Counted from the first letter of the stretch, positions 1 through 23,182 are shown. The stretch is 64,000 bases of DNA from Hypomesus transpacificus (GCF_021917145.1 NC_061080.1:2771497-2835496), one strand, 5' to 3'. Numbers and translations are program-made. The notes: generated by a model not told the origin, from the sequence alone.

Positions 1-833
1 TCCCTCTCCCTCATCTGGCTGGCAGCCCTCTGTGTAGCTCTATTGCCTTGTTTCCAGCTGGGCTCCTACACCTACCAGTACCCCGGAACGTGGTGTTTTA
101 TTAAAGTGCTGGAGGACACCGGCGAGGGGGATGTGGCGTTCGTCATGCTCTTTTCTGGACTGGGTCTGGCATCACTGGCCGTGGCCCTGGTCTGTAACAC
201 CATCAGCGGACTGACTCTGGTTCTGGCCCGGATGAGGAGAAAGCCCAGCTCTCACCGCTCGGCAAAGTCTCATGACATTGAGATGGTGGTGCAGCTGGTG
301 GGCATCATGGTGACCTCCTGTATCTGTTGGAGCCCCCTGCTGGTGAGTTGGAGTAGATACTGAGGGTCATGGGAAATGTAGTGCCAAAAAGATTCAACTA
401 GTCCTACTACAACCTAATATTTCTCATTTGTCAACTCTTAGACATTTTAACATGGCCCCAGACCAAAGTCTGTGCCTCGGAAATAAAAAGTATATGTGGC
501 ACCAGTATATGTGAAAATGACATAGCTTGTATTTGACGATGACACGCTGTCTCCTGTGCCCAGCTCTTTGGCCTGATGACGGTGATGCGCTCCTACGGAG
601 ACTCCATTGGTGAAGACCTGTCTACCTACAAAACTCTGATGGTAATGGGCGTCCGGCTGGCTTCCTGGAACCAGATTTTGGACCCCTGGGTCTACATCTT
701 GCTGCGGCGCGCCGTGCTCAGGAAGATCTACCTCATCACGAAGCGCCAGGCCGACCTGAAGGGCAGCGTGTTGCGACGATGGGATGGCACGTCATTCCAC
801 AGCTCGGAAAAGCATGTCGGCAACAGGATCTGA
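1..833 (+). CDS. ptger1: Prostaglandin E receptor EP1-like GPCR, 3' part (gene runs off the left edge)
   Basis: Two exons are visible: 1-342 (frame open from base 1, donor gtgagt) and 564-833 (acceptor cccag, stop TGA). Together they encode TM4 to the C-terminus of a rhodopsin-class prostanoid receptor. The second extracellular loop carries the prostanoid-receptor signature [10 protein letters not shown]6 contains [14 protein letters not shown] followed by CWSP, which resembles EP1 more than the other EP receptors. TM7 reads [14 protein letters not shown], with DPWVY as the family's DPxxY form. Family knowledge: EP1 binds PGE2 at the plasma membrane and raises cytosolic calcium through Gq. 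The intracellular tail is short and basic (about 45 residues). TM1-TM3 lie outside the window. The call is from motifs; which teleost ptger1 paralogue it is cannot be decided here. Confidence 0.85.
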
Positions 834-2500
834 AGTGGTGGTACTTGTGAACAGGGATTTCACTAGGCATACATGCACAGTATGAATACTGCATGCAGTA
901 TGAATCTCTAGTGTTCAAACCAGTGTCCCACCAGAGAGGATGCCGGTGTGACCACGTTGAGTTGGTTGATGCTCAGTTGAAATAGGCCCACACACGATGT
1001 GGTAGCTGCCTGTTGGGAGGGCAGGCTGAAGCGGTGACTCCCGGACGGAGGCTTGCGTTGAAGTAAGTTTAAGGACTTGAGATCTGAGGCCTGGGTTACG
1101 GTCCTTGAGGGAGAAAATGACACTAAAGAGCGCCTGAAGGCAAGCTGTAAGATGAGGTTGCTTGAACCTGAACATGCAATGGATTGACAACGGCCTGACA
1201 ACTTTGAAGTGACACTTGTGGCAGTGGTGGGCAGTCATGCAGAGAATGAGGAAGCTCATGTGTTGCGCAGCACATTCAACTTCTCGCCAGGACGGCCATA
1301 CAGAAACTGGTACTGTATCTCATGAGGTTGAAAATTGAAATAAGTGGATGGAAGAGTCCTGAGGTAACCAGTACCTTCCATGTGACATTGCACTTTGGAG
1401 GTTTGGGATGTGTGCCAGAGTACACTGTTAGCCAGATGACTTTCCCAATACTCCCTTGTATGGCTGAAATATGCTGAAAATCTACCAAGATGACATATGT
1501 GGATGTTTAGAAAATTGTGACTTTAGCCAGAATGTTCATTTTTAACGGCAGGGTCCTAAAAAATCTTTTTCATTTATGGCAGGAACAAGAAATAATGTGT
1601 TCCTCCTCCTTCTTAGAGGGCACCTGAAATTAGTTTTCGCGCTTAAACAAAAAACAACATTGAATGTTGATAAATACTAAGGTACATGCATGGTATGTGT
1701 TGAAACAGTTGTGTGTATGGATTTAAAAACAGACAACGGAAGGTCAAATCAGAGGGTTAGAACCATTTAGTCTTCATTAACAAAATGCTAAGTAAGCTAT
1801 ATCACACATTTAAATTCCAAAGAGTGCAATGCTATATAAAATAGTCAGATGTCAATGGCATCAGACTAACTCAATGTTAAACTGATTTAAATAATACCCT
1901 AACTGTAATCAATGGAATGGAAAACAAAGCTAGAACTATCATTTCCTATGACTTTATGTACATAAAGCTACCTAATGTCAAACATTGCAAAATGTTAAGT
2001 ATTTACTGCCTGTATTTTACCTCAATTATCTGAGGACATCTTCAAAAGTTATTAAATGAGTTCTGTAAATAAAGCTATGACATGCGATTGCATAGTAAAA
2101 TGGTGTGCTGACTTAAATTGATTCTGTACGCATGTATTTTCACACATTGAAGACTCACAAGAGAAAGGTAAATTCCAACAGAAACAGTAATTAACTTGTC
2201 CCACTTGGCTACTTATAAGTTTTAACCAGCCTACAAACTTCCTTGAGATGTGTTAAGAGGAAAGAACTTGCTGTGTGGTGCATGGTACTTCTTACCCATG
2301 TCAGTGCAGTAGGTGGCATTAATGCATTGTCCCACTGCAAGGAGACAGGACCAATCCTGCAGCAAAGACAAAATATGCAAGACACATTTAGAGCCATCGA
2401 CCTGGGTCTTTTCCTCACCCGTTAAACTCCCCAAAATGATCACGTAGCCGGCAACATGAAATTGAGTAAAGGCTACATATCTGAAATGTTGATGATTAAG
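834..2500. other. ptger1 3' UTR and intergenic DNA
   Basis: No gene is recognisable. A canonical AATAAA at 2068-2073 on the + strand is the best candidate poly(A) signal for the receptor gene and would give a 3' UTR of about 1.2 kb. The rest is AT-rich unique-looking sequence. Short open frames on both strands have no domain signature. Confidence 0.4.
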
Positions 2501-2654
2501 TCAAAGATGAGGAAACCCCGTACCCTAGTGCTGGTGTCAGCGACACCCCTTGGTCACCTCTCCAACTGCAGCACAGCGACACAAAAGTAGTGCACACAAA
2601 CCACTAACACCTCGCTCTGGTTGGTTGTTTGGTCCAAAAAATGTCCCCACCTTT

Positions 2655-2666
2655 TGCGCATGCGCA
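2655..2666. promoter_or_regulatory. Perfect palindromic NRF1-type site in the likely ilf3 promoter
   Basis: The 12-mer TGCGCATGCGCA matches the NRF1 consensus on both strands. A reversed CCAAT box (CCCATTGG) lies about 28 bases downstream, followed directly by a donor-like GGTGAGTG, so a non-coding first exon may end near 2700. This is about 1.1 kb upstream of the first ilf3 coding exon. The promoter assignment is inference from motifs. Confidence 0.45.
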
Positions 2667-2699
2667 TACGTGTTCACAAAATTTGAGAATTCTCCCATT

Positions 2700-3460
2700 G
2701 GTGAGTGCTTGCAACGATTAGTGTATTGTAAAAGTATTGTAATGACTGTATAACAATTCCAGTGAAACATTTGAACGTTGCATCGTGTTCGTCTAGTACT
2801 AATAATTGCAGTTAACTAGCTAGCTAATGTGTGGTGCCATGTTTAAATGGCCTGCAGCTTCTGGCGTAAGTAGCTCGGTTGGTTAGCTAGCTAGTCCGAG
2901 GACGTAGCCTGTAAACAACATAGCTAGCTACCTTGTAGTGTTTATTATATTAGTTTGCTTCGTCAGCAGTGAATAAATGACAACTAGTTTGATGACTACT
3001 TGAGACGGTTATTTGTATCACGCAATACAACACTCGCTAGCTGAGTACAGTACTGTAGAGCTGTAGAGCTAGCTAGCTCGTCTGACTTTGGTCGCCAGCG
3101 CGGCAGCACAGCTTACTAGTTAGTACTCACTAGCCATGCCGTATGTGTGTTCTTGGGTTGAGCAGCTGTGTGCATCAATTTACAATAAGGCTATTGGTGA
3201 ACGACCATAGCCAGATTGCGTGTTCTACTAGACAGTAACTTAAGCTAACTAGGAAATACCGTTCCTTGACTGACCATCGAAATACTGTACCTAACTATGC
3301 ACTTTTTATCCATGGCATTATCGTTTTCTGTCCATTCTCTTATAAGTACAAGTAGACTAGGTCTCTTTGGATACAATGGTCTGCTAAATGAATTAAATGT
3401 AGAAAGCTTTCTCTAACTGACCTCATGCTTTTCCCCATTTGCTAGTCATTAGCTACTGAC
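2700..3460. other. Presumed ilf3 5' intron/upstream region with GCTAGC-rich clusters
   Basis: No coding sequence is recognisable. The stretch is studded with GCTAGCTAGC-type palindromes (about 2815, 2890, 2925 and 3070). A short degenerate SINE-tail-like string (CTCTTTGG..GTCTGCTAAATGAAT) occurs at about 3362-3400. Confidence 0.35.
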
Positions 3461-3461
3461 A

Positions 3462-3711
3462 ACAGACATCCCAAGTGTCCCGGAAGTTCCGGGAGTCTCC
3501 CGCATTTCAATAGCGGCCCCCTGACGCCCGCAAATTCTATACACTCTTTCCCGGAATTCGGGGATTTAGTATGTAGAGGGAGCGAGAGACTGTCCAATGG
3601 ACATTTCTGGTATAGGAAGATGCATTTCGCGCGTCCTGATTTCGTCTCGGGGGGAAGGGGGGGAGGAGCAGGGACTCCCTGAAATGAGTCTCTGCAGGTT
3701 GGGATGTCTGT
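3462..3711. mobile_element. 250-bp non-autonomous DNA transposon (MITE-like)
   Basis: The element is bounded by perfect 13-bp terminal inverted repeats: ACAGACATCCCAA at 3462-3474 and its reverse complement at 3699-3711. It has no coding capacity. A subterminal inverted motif (CCCGGAAGTTCCGGGAG) and a second CCCGGAATTCGGGG lie inside. I could not find a convincing target-site duplication. It ends about 40 bases before the acceptor of the first ilf3 coding exon. The superfamily is not assigned with certainty; the internal sequence resembles a repeat I have seen across fish genomes. Confidence 0.7.
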
Positions 3712-3795
3712 GTTAGATAAATAATGTGTTACTATTCACGTGCCTACAGGTGTTTCTTTGCCTTGGTTGTGAAAAAAGGGTCATCACTTGCTGCC

Positions 3796-12438
<8,643 letters not shown>

Positions 12439-12516
12439 GACTTTAATCCCACCTCTTTTATTCTCCCATAAACTGCCTATGGAGCAGACTCATTTGTTTG
12501 TACTCTGGACATTGTC

Positions 12517-12536
12517 AATAAATGTATCCAAATAAA
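12517..12536 (+). other. ilf3 poly(A) signals (two AATAAA)
   Basis: AATAAA at 12517-12522 and 12531-12536 lie 79-98 bases after the ilf3 stop. This implies a very short 3' UTR. Confidence 0.7.
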
Positions 12537-12599
12537 CCATTATAATTTCAAATGTGGGTTTCTACAAGGTCTATTTTTTTCACTTCCTTTCAAGGCAGA

Positions 12600-14040
12600 C
12601 TTTTTAATTTATAAAGTGGTGAATTTTTCTGGTTCCCAAGCTGAGAGCTGATTTTATTTGCTCTGGCAGATGGGTCTGGCCACCCTCCCATTCAAACAGA
12701 TTTTCTTCTGGCCAGAATTTGGTTGGGCCAATCACATAACGTTCATCTGAGAAAGGGAATGTTTAATGACTACAGTCAAGCACCATTCAGGCATTTTTGT
12801 AAACAACCCAAGATTACGTTTTTCTTTTGCCCTGGTTGTATCCAATTGTGTCCATAGCCATTTTTGAAGGAGCCCTTTGATAACACCCCTTGGAAATTTA
12901 AGATCAACGGAGAGGTTCCAGACATACACATTTGCAAACGGGAGCGATGAATGAAAGCTGTGTGTAGATTTGCCTTGGGCCAGGGGGGGTGGGGAGATTT
13001 TATGGAGAACAAACTCTTGGGTCATATGATGTTTTTTGTGCAAAGCAAGATGTTAACAGCTTATAGCTAGAGTTTCAATTTAACAACATGCTTATCATTC
13101 CTGTGATGGGTCTGTTCCTGCATCTGAGGCTTATCTTAAGCCGAAATCAATTATCTTATTGCAGAAACCAAGATCCCAAACTTTGCAGGGACTTGCTACA
13201 TAGGGAAGCCATTTGAAAAAGTGGCCAGTTCACTGAATGTTTAAGATACCAGGGATATTCCTCACCTCGTCATTAGAAAACGAACATGGAGGTTGGGGAG
13301 TTCATGCAAGACACTCCCATGAGACAAAAGTTAAAAGTTGGTGCTGGCATGCATTGCCCGCATGGCTTTTTCAATAAACTTCTATTGCCGTGATTGTCAG
13401 TCCTCAATGTGTGACCCGATGGGCCCTCTGTAGCAAAGCAAATTAGCTTCCGAGCAACAAAATAATTACAGTAATTAGAAGTAATACATGTATTACATTC
13501 TTTTAACAGTGGCATATAAAGTTGCGGTTTAGTGACTTAGAGATGTTTCAACCTCTAGAATTGTGTATTGTCATGCAGACTAAAACATGTCGTGAGAGTG
13601 TATTTGTATAGTACCAAATTATTGATAGGTTCACGTCAATATGGGTCAGGTGGGGTTTCCTGTCGATCGAGGTCAAACATCTGACCACTGACTTCTGGGG
13701 GATTCTGGGTGTACGGGACATTATCACAACACTCTGTGACTAGACGAGAGGGAGTTAGCTGACCATCCGGATCAAAACATGAGGTCAACTAAGACTTCTG
13801 GGAACAAGTTGGTGCGTCCGTTTAACACCAAAGTGTTTTATTGTCAATAGGGGCCAAGTCGTTAAATTGTCAGGTCCTAAATCAAAAAGGCATTCAGGGA
13901 GAAAAGTGGCAAGGAGAGGAAGAGGGGGGAGGGGAGCCCCCCAAAAATGAAGTGAAATGATTAACACTGAGGTGGAAGAAGCGGAGTCAGGGCACCAGGT
14001 CCCAAGACCTGACTCATGGGTGAGCAACAATCATGCTCCG
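12600..14040. other. Intergenic DNA between ilf3 and acp5
   Basis: No gene, RNA or transposon is recognisable. The open frames here lack domains and plausible splice sites. Confidence 0.4.
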
Positions 14041-14078
14041 GCGGCGTGGCCCAGCATTGGAACGCCGTCGCACGGCGA

Positions 14079-14185
14079 GATAAAAGCAGAGGACGTGGAG
14101 AGGGAGAGAAACAGATAAGAGTGAGAGAGAGAGAAAGACTCTAGAGGCACACTCTTCTTGAGCCAGGACACCATCACCATTCAGA
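14079..14185 (+). promoter_or_regulatory. Putative distal acp5 promoter and non-coding first exon
   Basis: A TATA-like GATAAAAG at 14079-14086 is followed by a GA-rich leader that ends in a strong donor (CAGA|GTGAGT, exon end 14185). No coding start lies in it. Splicing from here to the acceptor at 15330-15331 would place the acp5 ATG immediately after the junction. Inference from motifs only. Confidence 0.4.
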
Positions 14186-14498
14186 GTGAGTGTATTATCT
14201 CTTTTTGTGGGGAGGATGATAGAAGGCATTGTTTTCCCAATCAGCTTGAGTGGTTTTGTCGTGCATCTGATATGGCAGTCATTTGATTACAGACGTGAGT
14301 GAATTTTAGGATGGGTTACATTCTTTTTCAAACAAACACACGCATACAGATGCAAGTTATTAAATGTAAAAACAAGTCGGACATCACTGTTCGGGTAGAC
14401 TACACACACACAAACACACTTTCAGCTGTGAAAGATTAGGTGTATTATCACTGTCAGAGAGCTTTGTTTTCCTTTGGATAAGAAGGGTAGACACTCTA

Positions 14499-14550
14499 TT
14501 TACATTTACATTTATGCATTTAGCTGACGCTTTTATCCAAAGCTATTTAC
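14499..14550 (-). mobile_element. SINE 3' tail fragment
   Basis: TTTAGCTGACGCTTTTATCCAAAGC, preceded by TTTACATTTACATTTATGCA, is the reverse complement of the family-1 SINE tail. No head is attached. Confidence 0.6.
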
Positions 14551-15067
14551 CTTTTCTGCTAGTTTTTCAGAAATGACTTTCACTGTACTCATCATCTCAT
14601 GTAGGCAATAACAATTTTCCACAAAGTTTCATAATAGAAAGGGATTTTATCAGAAAGGGATTTGTTCGTCATGAAAAGTTTGCACAGACAAGGAATTTGC
14701 TTTGGCAGGAAGGTGCATACTATAAACATATAGGAATCTTAAAAAAAAAAAAATGGTCTAACTATACTAAGGATACATAAACTAGCAATACTAAGTGGAA
14801 TACAATTAAAATAAAATATACATTATAATAAAACATAAGTTGCCATAAAATAAAATAATGTTTTGAAGTTGGAGAGGGGGTCACTTGAAATGAAAAGTGG
14901 AAGGCTTTGTCAAGCATTTGCCATGGTGACTGCTAAAATATGATGCTTTGACCTTTGTGACCCCTCCTTTTCTAACCTAGAGTTGTGTAGCTTTGTTATA
15001 GCAATTAGTTCTAGCTGTAACCAGTCAAATCAGGCTATAACCGGTCATTACTCAGCCTTTGTGGCCC

Positions 15068-15131
15068 TATAAGAGGCAGTGCCTGCTTGAAGGAGGGAGA
15101 CAGGGGAAGAGAGATACTTTGGAAACACGTA
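15068..15131 (+). promoter_or_regulatory. Putative proximal acp5 promoter and non-coding first exon
   Basis: TATAAG at 15068-15073 is followed by a GA-rich leader ending in a strong donor (CACGTA|GTGAGT, exon end 15131). It lies 200 bases before the coding exon. Mammalian ACP5 is known to use several alternative 5' non-coding exons, which fits two candidate promoters here. Confidence 0.5.
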
Positions 15132-15331
15132 GTGAGTATTGCTTGGTAGAACTTGTTATAGTCTAGTAAAAGTGTTCGGTAGAGTCTTTACGCATGACAA
15201 CTGCAGTGGCTGATGTTTGATTTTTTTTACACAAAATTGCTAAATATTTCTGTCTGATTTCTCTTGATGTCTTTGCAGATGTATTTAGCAAAAAGCATTC
15301 TTAAGATTGGTTTTGCTTTTGTTTCTTTCAG

Positions 15332-16873
15332 ATGGCACTCACTCTGTTAGCCACGATGCTCAATGCCATCCTACTGGTTCAGTCCTACCCAACCACCTTC
15401 ATGGACCTTGACCAAGGCGACAGCAGTAAATCACCCTTTTATACTTCCATAAGATACACTTGACATTTTCAAAGATTGCCTATGGAAATGGGAACTGTCC
15501 TCACTTGACTCGTTAATTGTATGGTTTGTGTTCCCTTTCTAGAAAACCGGACATCTATTAAGTTCTTGGCGTTGGGCGACTGGGGTGGAGTGCCCCTACC
15601 TCCGTATATCACTCCCGTGGAAAAGGCCACGGCCCTGGAGATGGGGAGAGTGGCAGAGCAGATGGGAGCTGACTTCGTTCTAGCCCTTGGCGACAATTTC
15701 TACTACAAAGGAGTCGACAGCGTGGACTCTCCGAGGTTCCAGGTCAGTCCGGGTCACAGTTCAGACAGCTACTGCGCTTCTGAGAAGTCTCTTGAAAGAG
15801 CTGCCAGCTTTGTAGTTGGGGCCTCCAAATTCATATTTGTGTGTAACTTTCTGTCAGGACACCTTCGAGGCGGTGTATACGGCAAACTCTCTCAACATCC
15901 CCTGGTATATCCTCGCTGGCAATCACGACCATGCAGGGAATGTGCGTGCACAGATCGAGTACAGCCACAAGTCAGACAGATGGTGAGTATTCCCCCATCT
16001 ACCCTTTGAGCGCTCGTTTGTCGAGTTGGACCTCAGTTCTTTGGCAATTGATATTCCCATGTAAACCGGATTTCTAATGGCCGTTTCCTGGCCTCACCCC
16101 TTTCCTCATCTCTCCGTGTCCAGGCGCTTCCCTTACTACTATTACGAGCTGAACTTCCGTATCCCCAACACCAAGAAGACCCTGAGCATCATCATGCTGG
16201 ATACCGTGATGCTCTGCGGCAACTCCGACGACTACGAGGATCAGAAGCCTCGCGGCCCGCTCCTCGCCTCCGACGCCAACCGCCAGCTCGTCTGGCTGCA
16301 GGAGAGGATGGCCAAGTCCAAAGCCGACTTCCTGTTGGTGGCAGGACACTACCCGGTGTGGTCCGTGTCGGAGCACGGCCCGACAGACTGCCTGCTCAAG
16401 AGGCTTCGCCCCCTTCTGGTCAAGTACAAGGCCACCGCCTACTTCTGTGGCCATGACCATAATCTTCAGGTTGGTTGAGCTTTTTGGAAAGATTTATTAT
16501 AAGTCTGTGTTTAGGTCATTTGGCCCTTTGAACAGGGAACTGGAGAGTCTGGGTTAAGCCCATATGGGGTGGACTGAGTGATGCGATAGGTCACATTTAC
16601 CATGCTAAAACCAGCTCCTGTTCTTCTCTCTAGTTCATCAAGGAGGGTGGCGTGGGATACGTGGTGAGCGGCGCCGGCAACTTCCTGGATCCGGACGTTC
16701 GCCACTGGCACCACGTCCCCCGTGACGCTATTAAGTTCTTCACTGGCAAGGCGTCCACGCTGGGAGGCTTCGTCCACGCTGAGGTCACAAAGGACAAGAT
16801 GATCTTGACCTTCATCGAGGCCAGAGGCACCTCACTTTACCGTACTGTCCTGCCCCACAGGGACCAGTCCTAG
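15332..16873 (+). CDS. acp5: Tartrate-resistant acid phosphatase type 5 (purple acid phosphatase)
   Basis: Five coding exons: 15332-15425, 15543-15742, 15858-15982, 16124-16469, 16634-16873; phases agree, 334 codons plus stop (human about 325). The ATG falls directly on the splice junction. Residues 1-18 ([18 protein letters not shown]) form a signal peptide. The dinuclear-metal motifs of purple acid phosphatases are all present: [26 protein letters not shown] and GHDHNLQ. The exposed repression-loop region and the cysteine-containing segments are in place. Family role: a Fe-Fe metallophosphatase of lysosomes and osteoclast/macrophage secretions, acting on phosphoproteins. AATAAA lies at 17128-17133. 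Confidence 0.95.
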
Positions 16874-17127
16874 TGGAGGGGGTGACTGGGTGGGAGCCAG
16901 TGAATGTGTTTTAGTTTTTTCTTTTTATCATTATTTGGTGTACAGGATTTTTTGGATGAATGAGTCGAGTTGGGTTTCTAGCATTTTGAGTTGATTTGTA
17001 AACTCTGGAATAACCACTTTTCGAGCCATTTTTAACTAAATAGAAATGTGAGAATTTTAAATGGGGGTAGGAGGGGGAGGGATGTAATGTTGTGAAAAAG
17101 CCAACTTTTTATTGTGACCAATTTTTT

Positions 17128-17133
17128 AATAAA
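17128..17133 (+). other. acp5 poly(A) signal
   Basis: AATAAA within TTTTTTAATAAAACTCC, 255 bases after the stop codon. Confidence 0.7.
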
Positions 17134-17159
17134 ACTCCACTTTTGATCTAATCCTTTGC

Positions 17160-20100
17160 CTATATTTACTTTGACAGGAAGGGGGAGAGTCATGTCTACT
17201 TTCTGCCCTCTAGTGGCTTTATACTTGTGTTTTTGACTCTATATGCACCCATATGCAATGAGTGTAGCCAATGAATGGCTCCGTGTCCTTATTCATGCCT
17301 TGTGGTAAGAACACTGCAGTTTGATTCGCCTTGGAAATGGTGCATTTTTCAGATATCAGTGTGCTTCTGTACTCAGACAATCTCTGCAAAGTCACTCAAG
17401 GACTAAAGCAGTTAACTATTCCGAGTATTTAGATGTGGTTGTTATATGTAGGAGCATGAGGTATTTTTGAAAGGTTTACAGTTTGTTTATGCATGACAGG
17501 GTAGGGGATGTTTTATGTAAAATGTTTTATGTAAAATGCTTTTTATCAATCTTAAAACTAAACATGTAAACAATGGCCAAATTAAAGTGGCTTTCCAGAT
17601 TAAATTCTGGATGGAATTGTGCCCAACCCTGACTGTCCCAGGTCGTACCCATGTCATCAAATAGCTAAGTTGGTTGAGGTGAGCAATGAACTCTTGTCTG
17701 TTGGAGTGAGAATCCACCTCCTGCCAAAGGGGGATTATGAGAGATCAGACCAGATTGGCAGAGTTACAATTTTTCAGGACAAACCAACCTATGGGCAAAG
17801 ATGGATGACTGTGACAGAAATTGGCTAATGCACTAGTGTGCTGAAACACCTGCGTCTAAATGATCTACCCCCCAAATGTGCACCAGCAGTCATTTAAGAT
17901 GAATGTCAAGGTTCTGAGAACAGATAGCCAGGTGGCTGTCGTCTTTCATCCTGTAGAGGCTTAACCTTTGCGTAGCAGGGGGTGACCTTGACATTTTCGT
18001 CGACACACGAGCTGACCATGATCTTTTACCAAACACCTGACCTCACCTTAAACTTTGAGGTTACTTGGCAGTCCACCAACCATGACCTCAGTTTCACCAG
18101 CAGACCTTTCTAGGTGGGGTGTGTAGCTTCCAGCTTCCAGCTCAGTCCCAAACCTGCAGATCGCCCGAAAATATCCCAAAACCGATGCAAGGGATAATCC
18201 AGCCCTCACATGTTCCACAGCAGAGTCCAATCTCATTTGGGATTAAATCTAAAATGTCATCTGACTGGAGTTTTTTCCCCCTCAACCAGACAGACCACTG
18301 CTACAGGTGGAGGGTGTTTTGTTTGAAGGTTCCCTTTTGGTTGGATTGAGAAAATCCATTAGTGCATATTCTAACACTTATTCCTACCTCTGCAGGTCAA
18401 TCAACTGCAAACATTAGTCTGAGAGAAAATGACAATCTCTAAATATTGAATTTGTACAGCCCAGTCAACACCTTGATGGATAATCATGTCACATGATAAG
18501 GTTACCGTTTCAGACATGTTTGGGGAATGTTACAGGAGTTATCTAATCTGTGTTGGGAGGACATTGTCCGAACATTCGATTACAGAGATCTCTGGAACAT
18601 TTTGCTGTCCTACTTGTTTTCTCTCTCTGCCTGCCCTTCGTTCGATCCTCATTTGACCAACGTTAAGCCTTCTGAACCGGATGGGGCTGCTGGTCCTTGC
18701 CAAGCTGTAAGTAAACCAGGTGTCACTGTTGAGCTTAATAGCATTAAGATTTCTTAAAATGGCCACCAAGACTGCCCCATACATTGAGGACAAAAGGCTA
18801 ACTTGTCTGACCTGGAAAACTTTTGTTCAATATTCATAAAGTGTGTATTTTTATTAGACATTTGATGTGTCCAATTGCTGTCTGGGACAGAAAGCGATGA
18901 AAAAGCTTTTCCTCAGATCCTTGTTACTTATCTATTTTTAAACTTCATGGATCTGACTACCATGATTAATCATCTGATTATATATATTTTTTGCAATACT
19001 AAACATAATACTCAAACAGCAGGCCTAAGAAAAATACACTCAGCTATCAACTACACTTAGAATTAGAGCACAGTTGAAATCAATCACAGCAAATACAATT
19101 TTCAATTTCCGGTAGTTAAAGCTTTCATCCTAACAACCAGCCGGCAATGATTTCTGAAGCTCCCTGTTCACTTTTAGCTGCTTGGTGATCATTTAATTCC
19201 CTGGCTCAAAAGTAATAAAGGGATGCTGCGTTAGAGCTATCTAAGCCACCCGTGTAATCTTCTCTCTCTAATCTCTCTCTCCCTTCCTCCCCCCCACCCC
19301 CCACCCCCACTCCCTTTACAATACAGGCACTTGGTTAAAGCATAGATGGAATGAGCAGTGAGTCAGTGATTTAGCTCACAAGAAAACTCCCTGAAAAGAG
19401 AAACTGGGTAAATACATTGTAGCTCCTACTCTTATTTGCACAGAGCCTTATACGGTATATATAGTGTATGTGTGTTTTGGGGCATTTGGTATACAACTGT
19501 ACACACAAGCTTTTCAAATCCCAGGCTTTCTGCATGGCAGTCGATGTCCATCTTAAACACACACCCGTAAACCTGTAAATTGTAAATTCTGTAAAACTAC
19601 AGTGCATCTTTATGGGGACGATCACAAATACTAGATGGCACCGAGTGCTTAAGTCCTTAGAACTGTGTAAAAACGGTGCACGTCTAGTCCTTGATATCTG
19701 CTGCACATGCATGATTTGGATTTCGCTATGTATACAAGTCTGCTAAATGAATACAACTGTAGGTCAATCAGTCCCCTAAATTGGAGTAACACTAAAATAC
19801 CGATGTATTATCACATATTCCTGTGTAACCAACTCTGTATATATTACTGTAGTGAGGAAGAGCTATGGACAAGTAAAGGAGGTATCACACTGGCCCACCC
19901 TAACCCAGAGTCACCCCTACTAAATGAATTATCTCAACCCCGGTAAGTTAATTAGCAAAGCCGATCATTCTAAGGCCTCGAAATACATTAAGCATCAGAG
20001 CAATGTAAGCTACGGCACAGGTGTCAGCAAACATGCTGAAACCGACATAGTTATTTAACTATGCAGACAGAACCTAACAGTCATGTAGGCTAATACACGC

Positions 20101-20780
20101 TAACTGTAGGCAAATAAGTATTATTTACGCTTACTATGCCGTAAATGTGTTTGCTCTTAACATCCCCTATGGTCTTAAAAATGGAAAAAAAAGGATACAC
20201 TGTACTTAAAACGTTTGGTATATATGCATGGGCAAAGACACAAACGTGGTGGTTTTTGGTGTGTACTGAGGATTTAATACGTTATGCTGATGAACACATC
20301 ACTGGAACAGTGCCAAAAGGAGAAGCAGGATGATGATAATGAGGCATAAATTCGATGGACATTTCTACGTTGTCAAGTGAAGGCCATCGACGGTTCATGT
20401 GTCCCACTCAGTCTGTCTCAGTTCCTTGTCAAGCTGCATTTGTTCATTGGGTGAACTTCTCCATCCCTCTTTGAAAGCTTCCCTGGAGTGTGAAGCTCTG
20501 TACCAGCTCCTTGTGTGTGCCTATATTCCTCGCTGAACAAGACACAAGAACAATCTTGGTTTTCTTCAGCAGTACATCCAATACATGGCTTGAAGGATGT
20601 CTACATGTTTTCCTTGGGAAACACAACAATGTCTCCAAGGCCTGATGGGAGCAGTAGTCTTTTGTGGATTAAGAAAGTAATGGAATTTGGTCCAAGTTGG
20701 TTACACCATCCCCCTAAAATGTATAGGAAGATAGGGATCATCTTCATTGAGATCAGTGGGATCACTGTGTGTATGCTTGC
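17160..20780. other. Intergenic DNA between acp5 and the small membrane protein gene
   Basis: No gene is recognisable over about 3.6 kb. A weak tRNA-like remnant may occur near 17650-17715, but it is too degenerate to call. The stretch is AT-rich with scattered short open frames that lack domain signatures. Confidence 0.4.
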
Positions 20781-20787
20781 GTCCATG

Positions 20788-20860
20788 TGTGTGCGTTTGA
20801 GTGTGTGTGTGCGTGTACATGTGTGTAAGCGCGCGCGCGTGTGCGTCGGTTTGCATGCAT
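20788..20860. repeat. TG/CG-rich microsatellite
   Basis: Imperfect (GT)n passing through GTGCG and GCGCGCGCG. It lies just past the stop codon of the minus-strand gene, in its 3' flank. Confidence 0.8.
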
Positions 20861-20883
20861 GTATCACTTGCCCATGCACAGCC

Positions 20884-23182
<2,299 letters not shown>

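Noticed and set aside
2537..2770. Short open frames on both strands around the NRF1-type site
   Set aside because: Mutually antisense and within a likely promoter; no protein signature.
13785..14229. Minus-strand open frames near the distal acp5 promoter
   Set aside because: No domain, and they overlap the likely acp5 leader on the other strand.
17650..17715. tRNA-like string (TAGCTAAGTTGGTTGAGG ... GAGAATCCACC)
   Set aside because: Too degenerate to fold as a tRNA and no SINE body follows; may be chance or a decayed SINE.
19850..19942. Exon-like stretch with an acceptor (ACTGTAG) and donor (CGGTAAG)
   Set aside because: No partner exon, no domain and no conserved feel; splice motifs alone are common.
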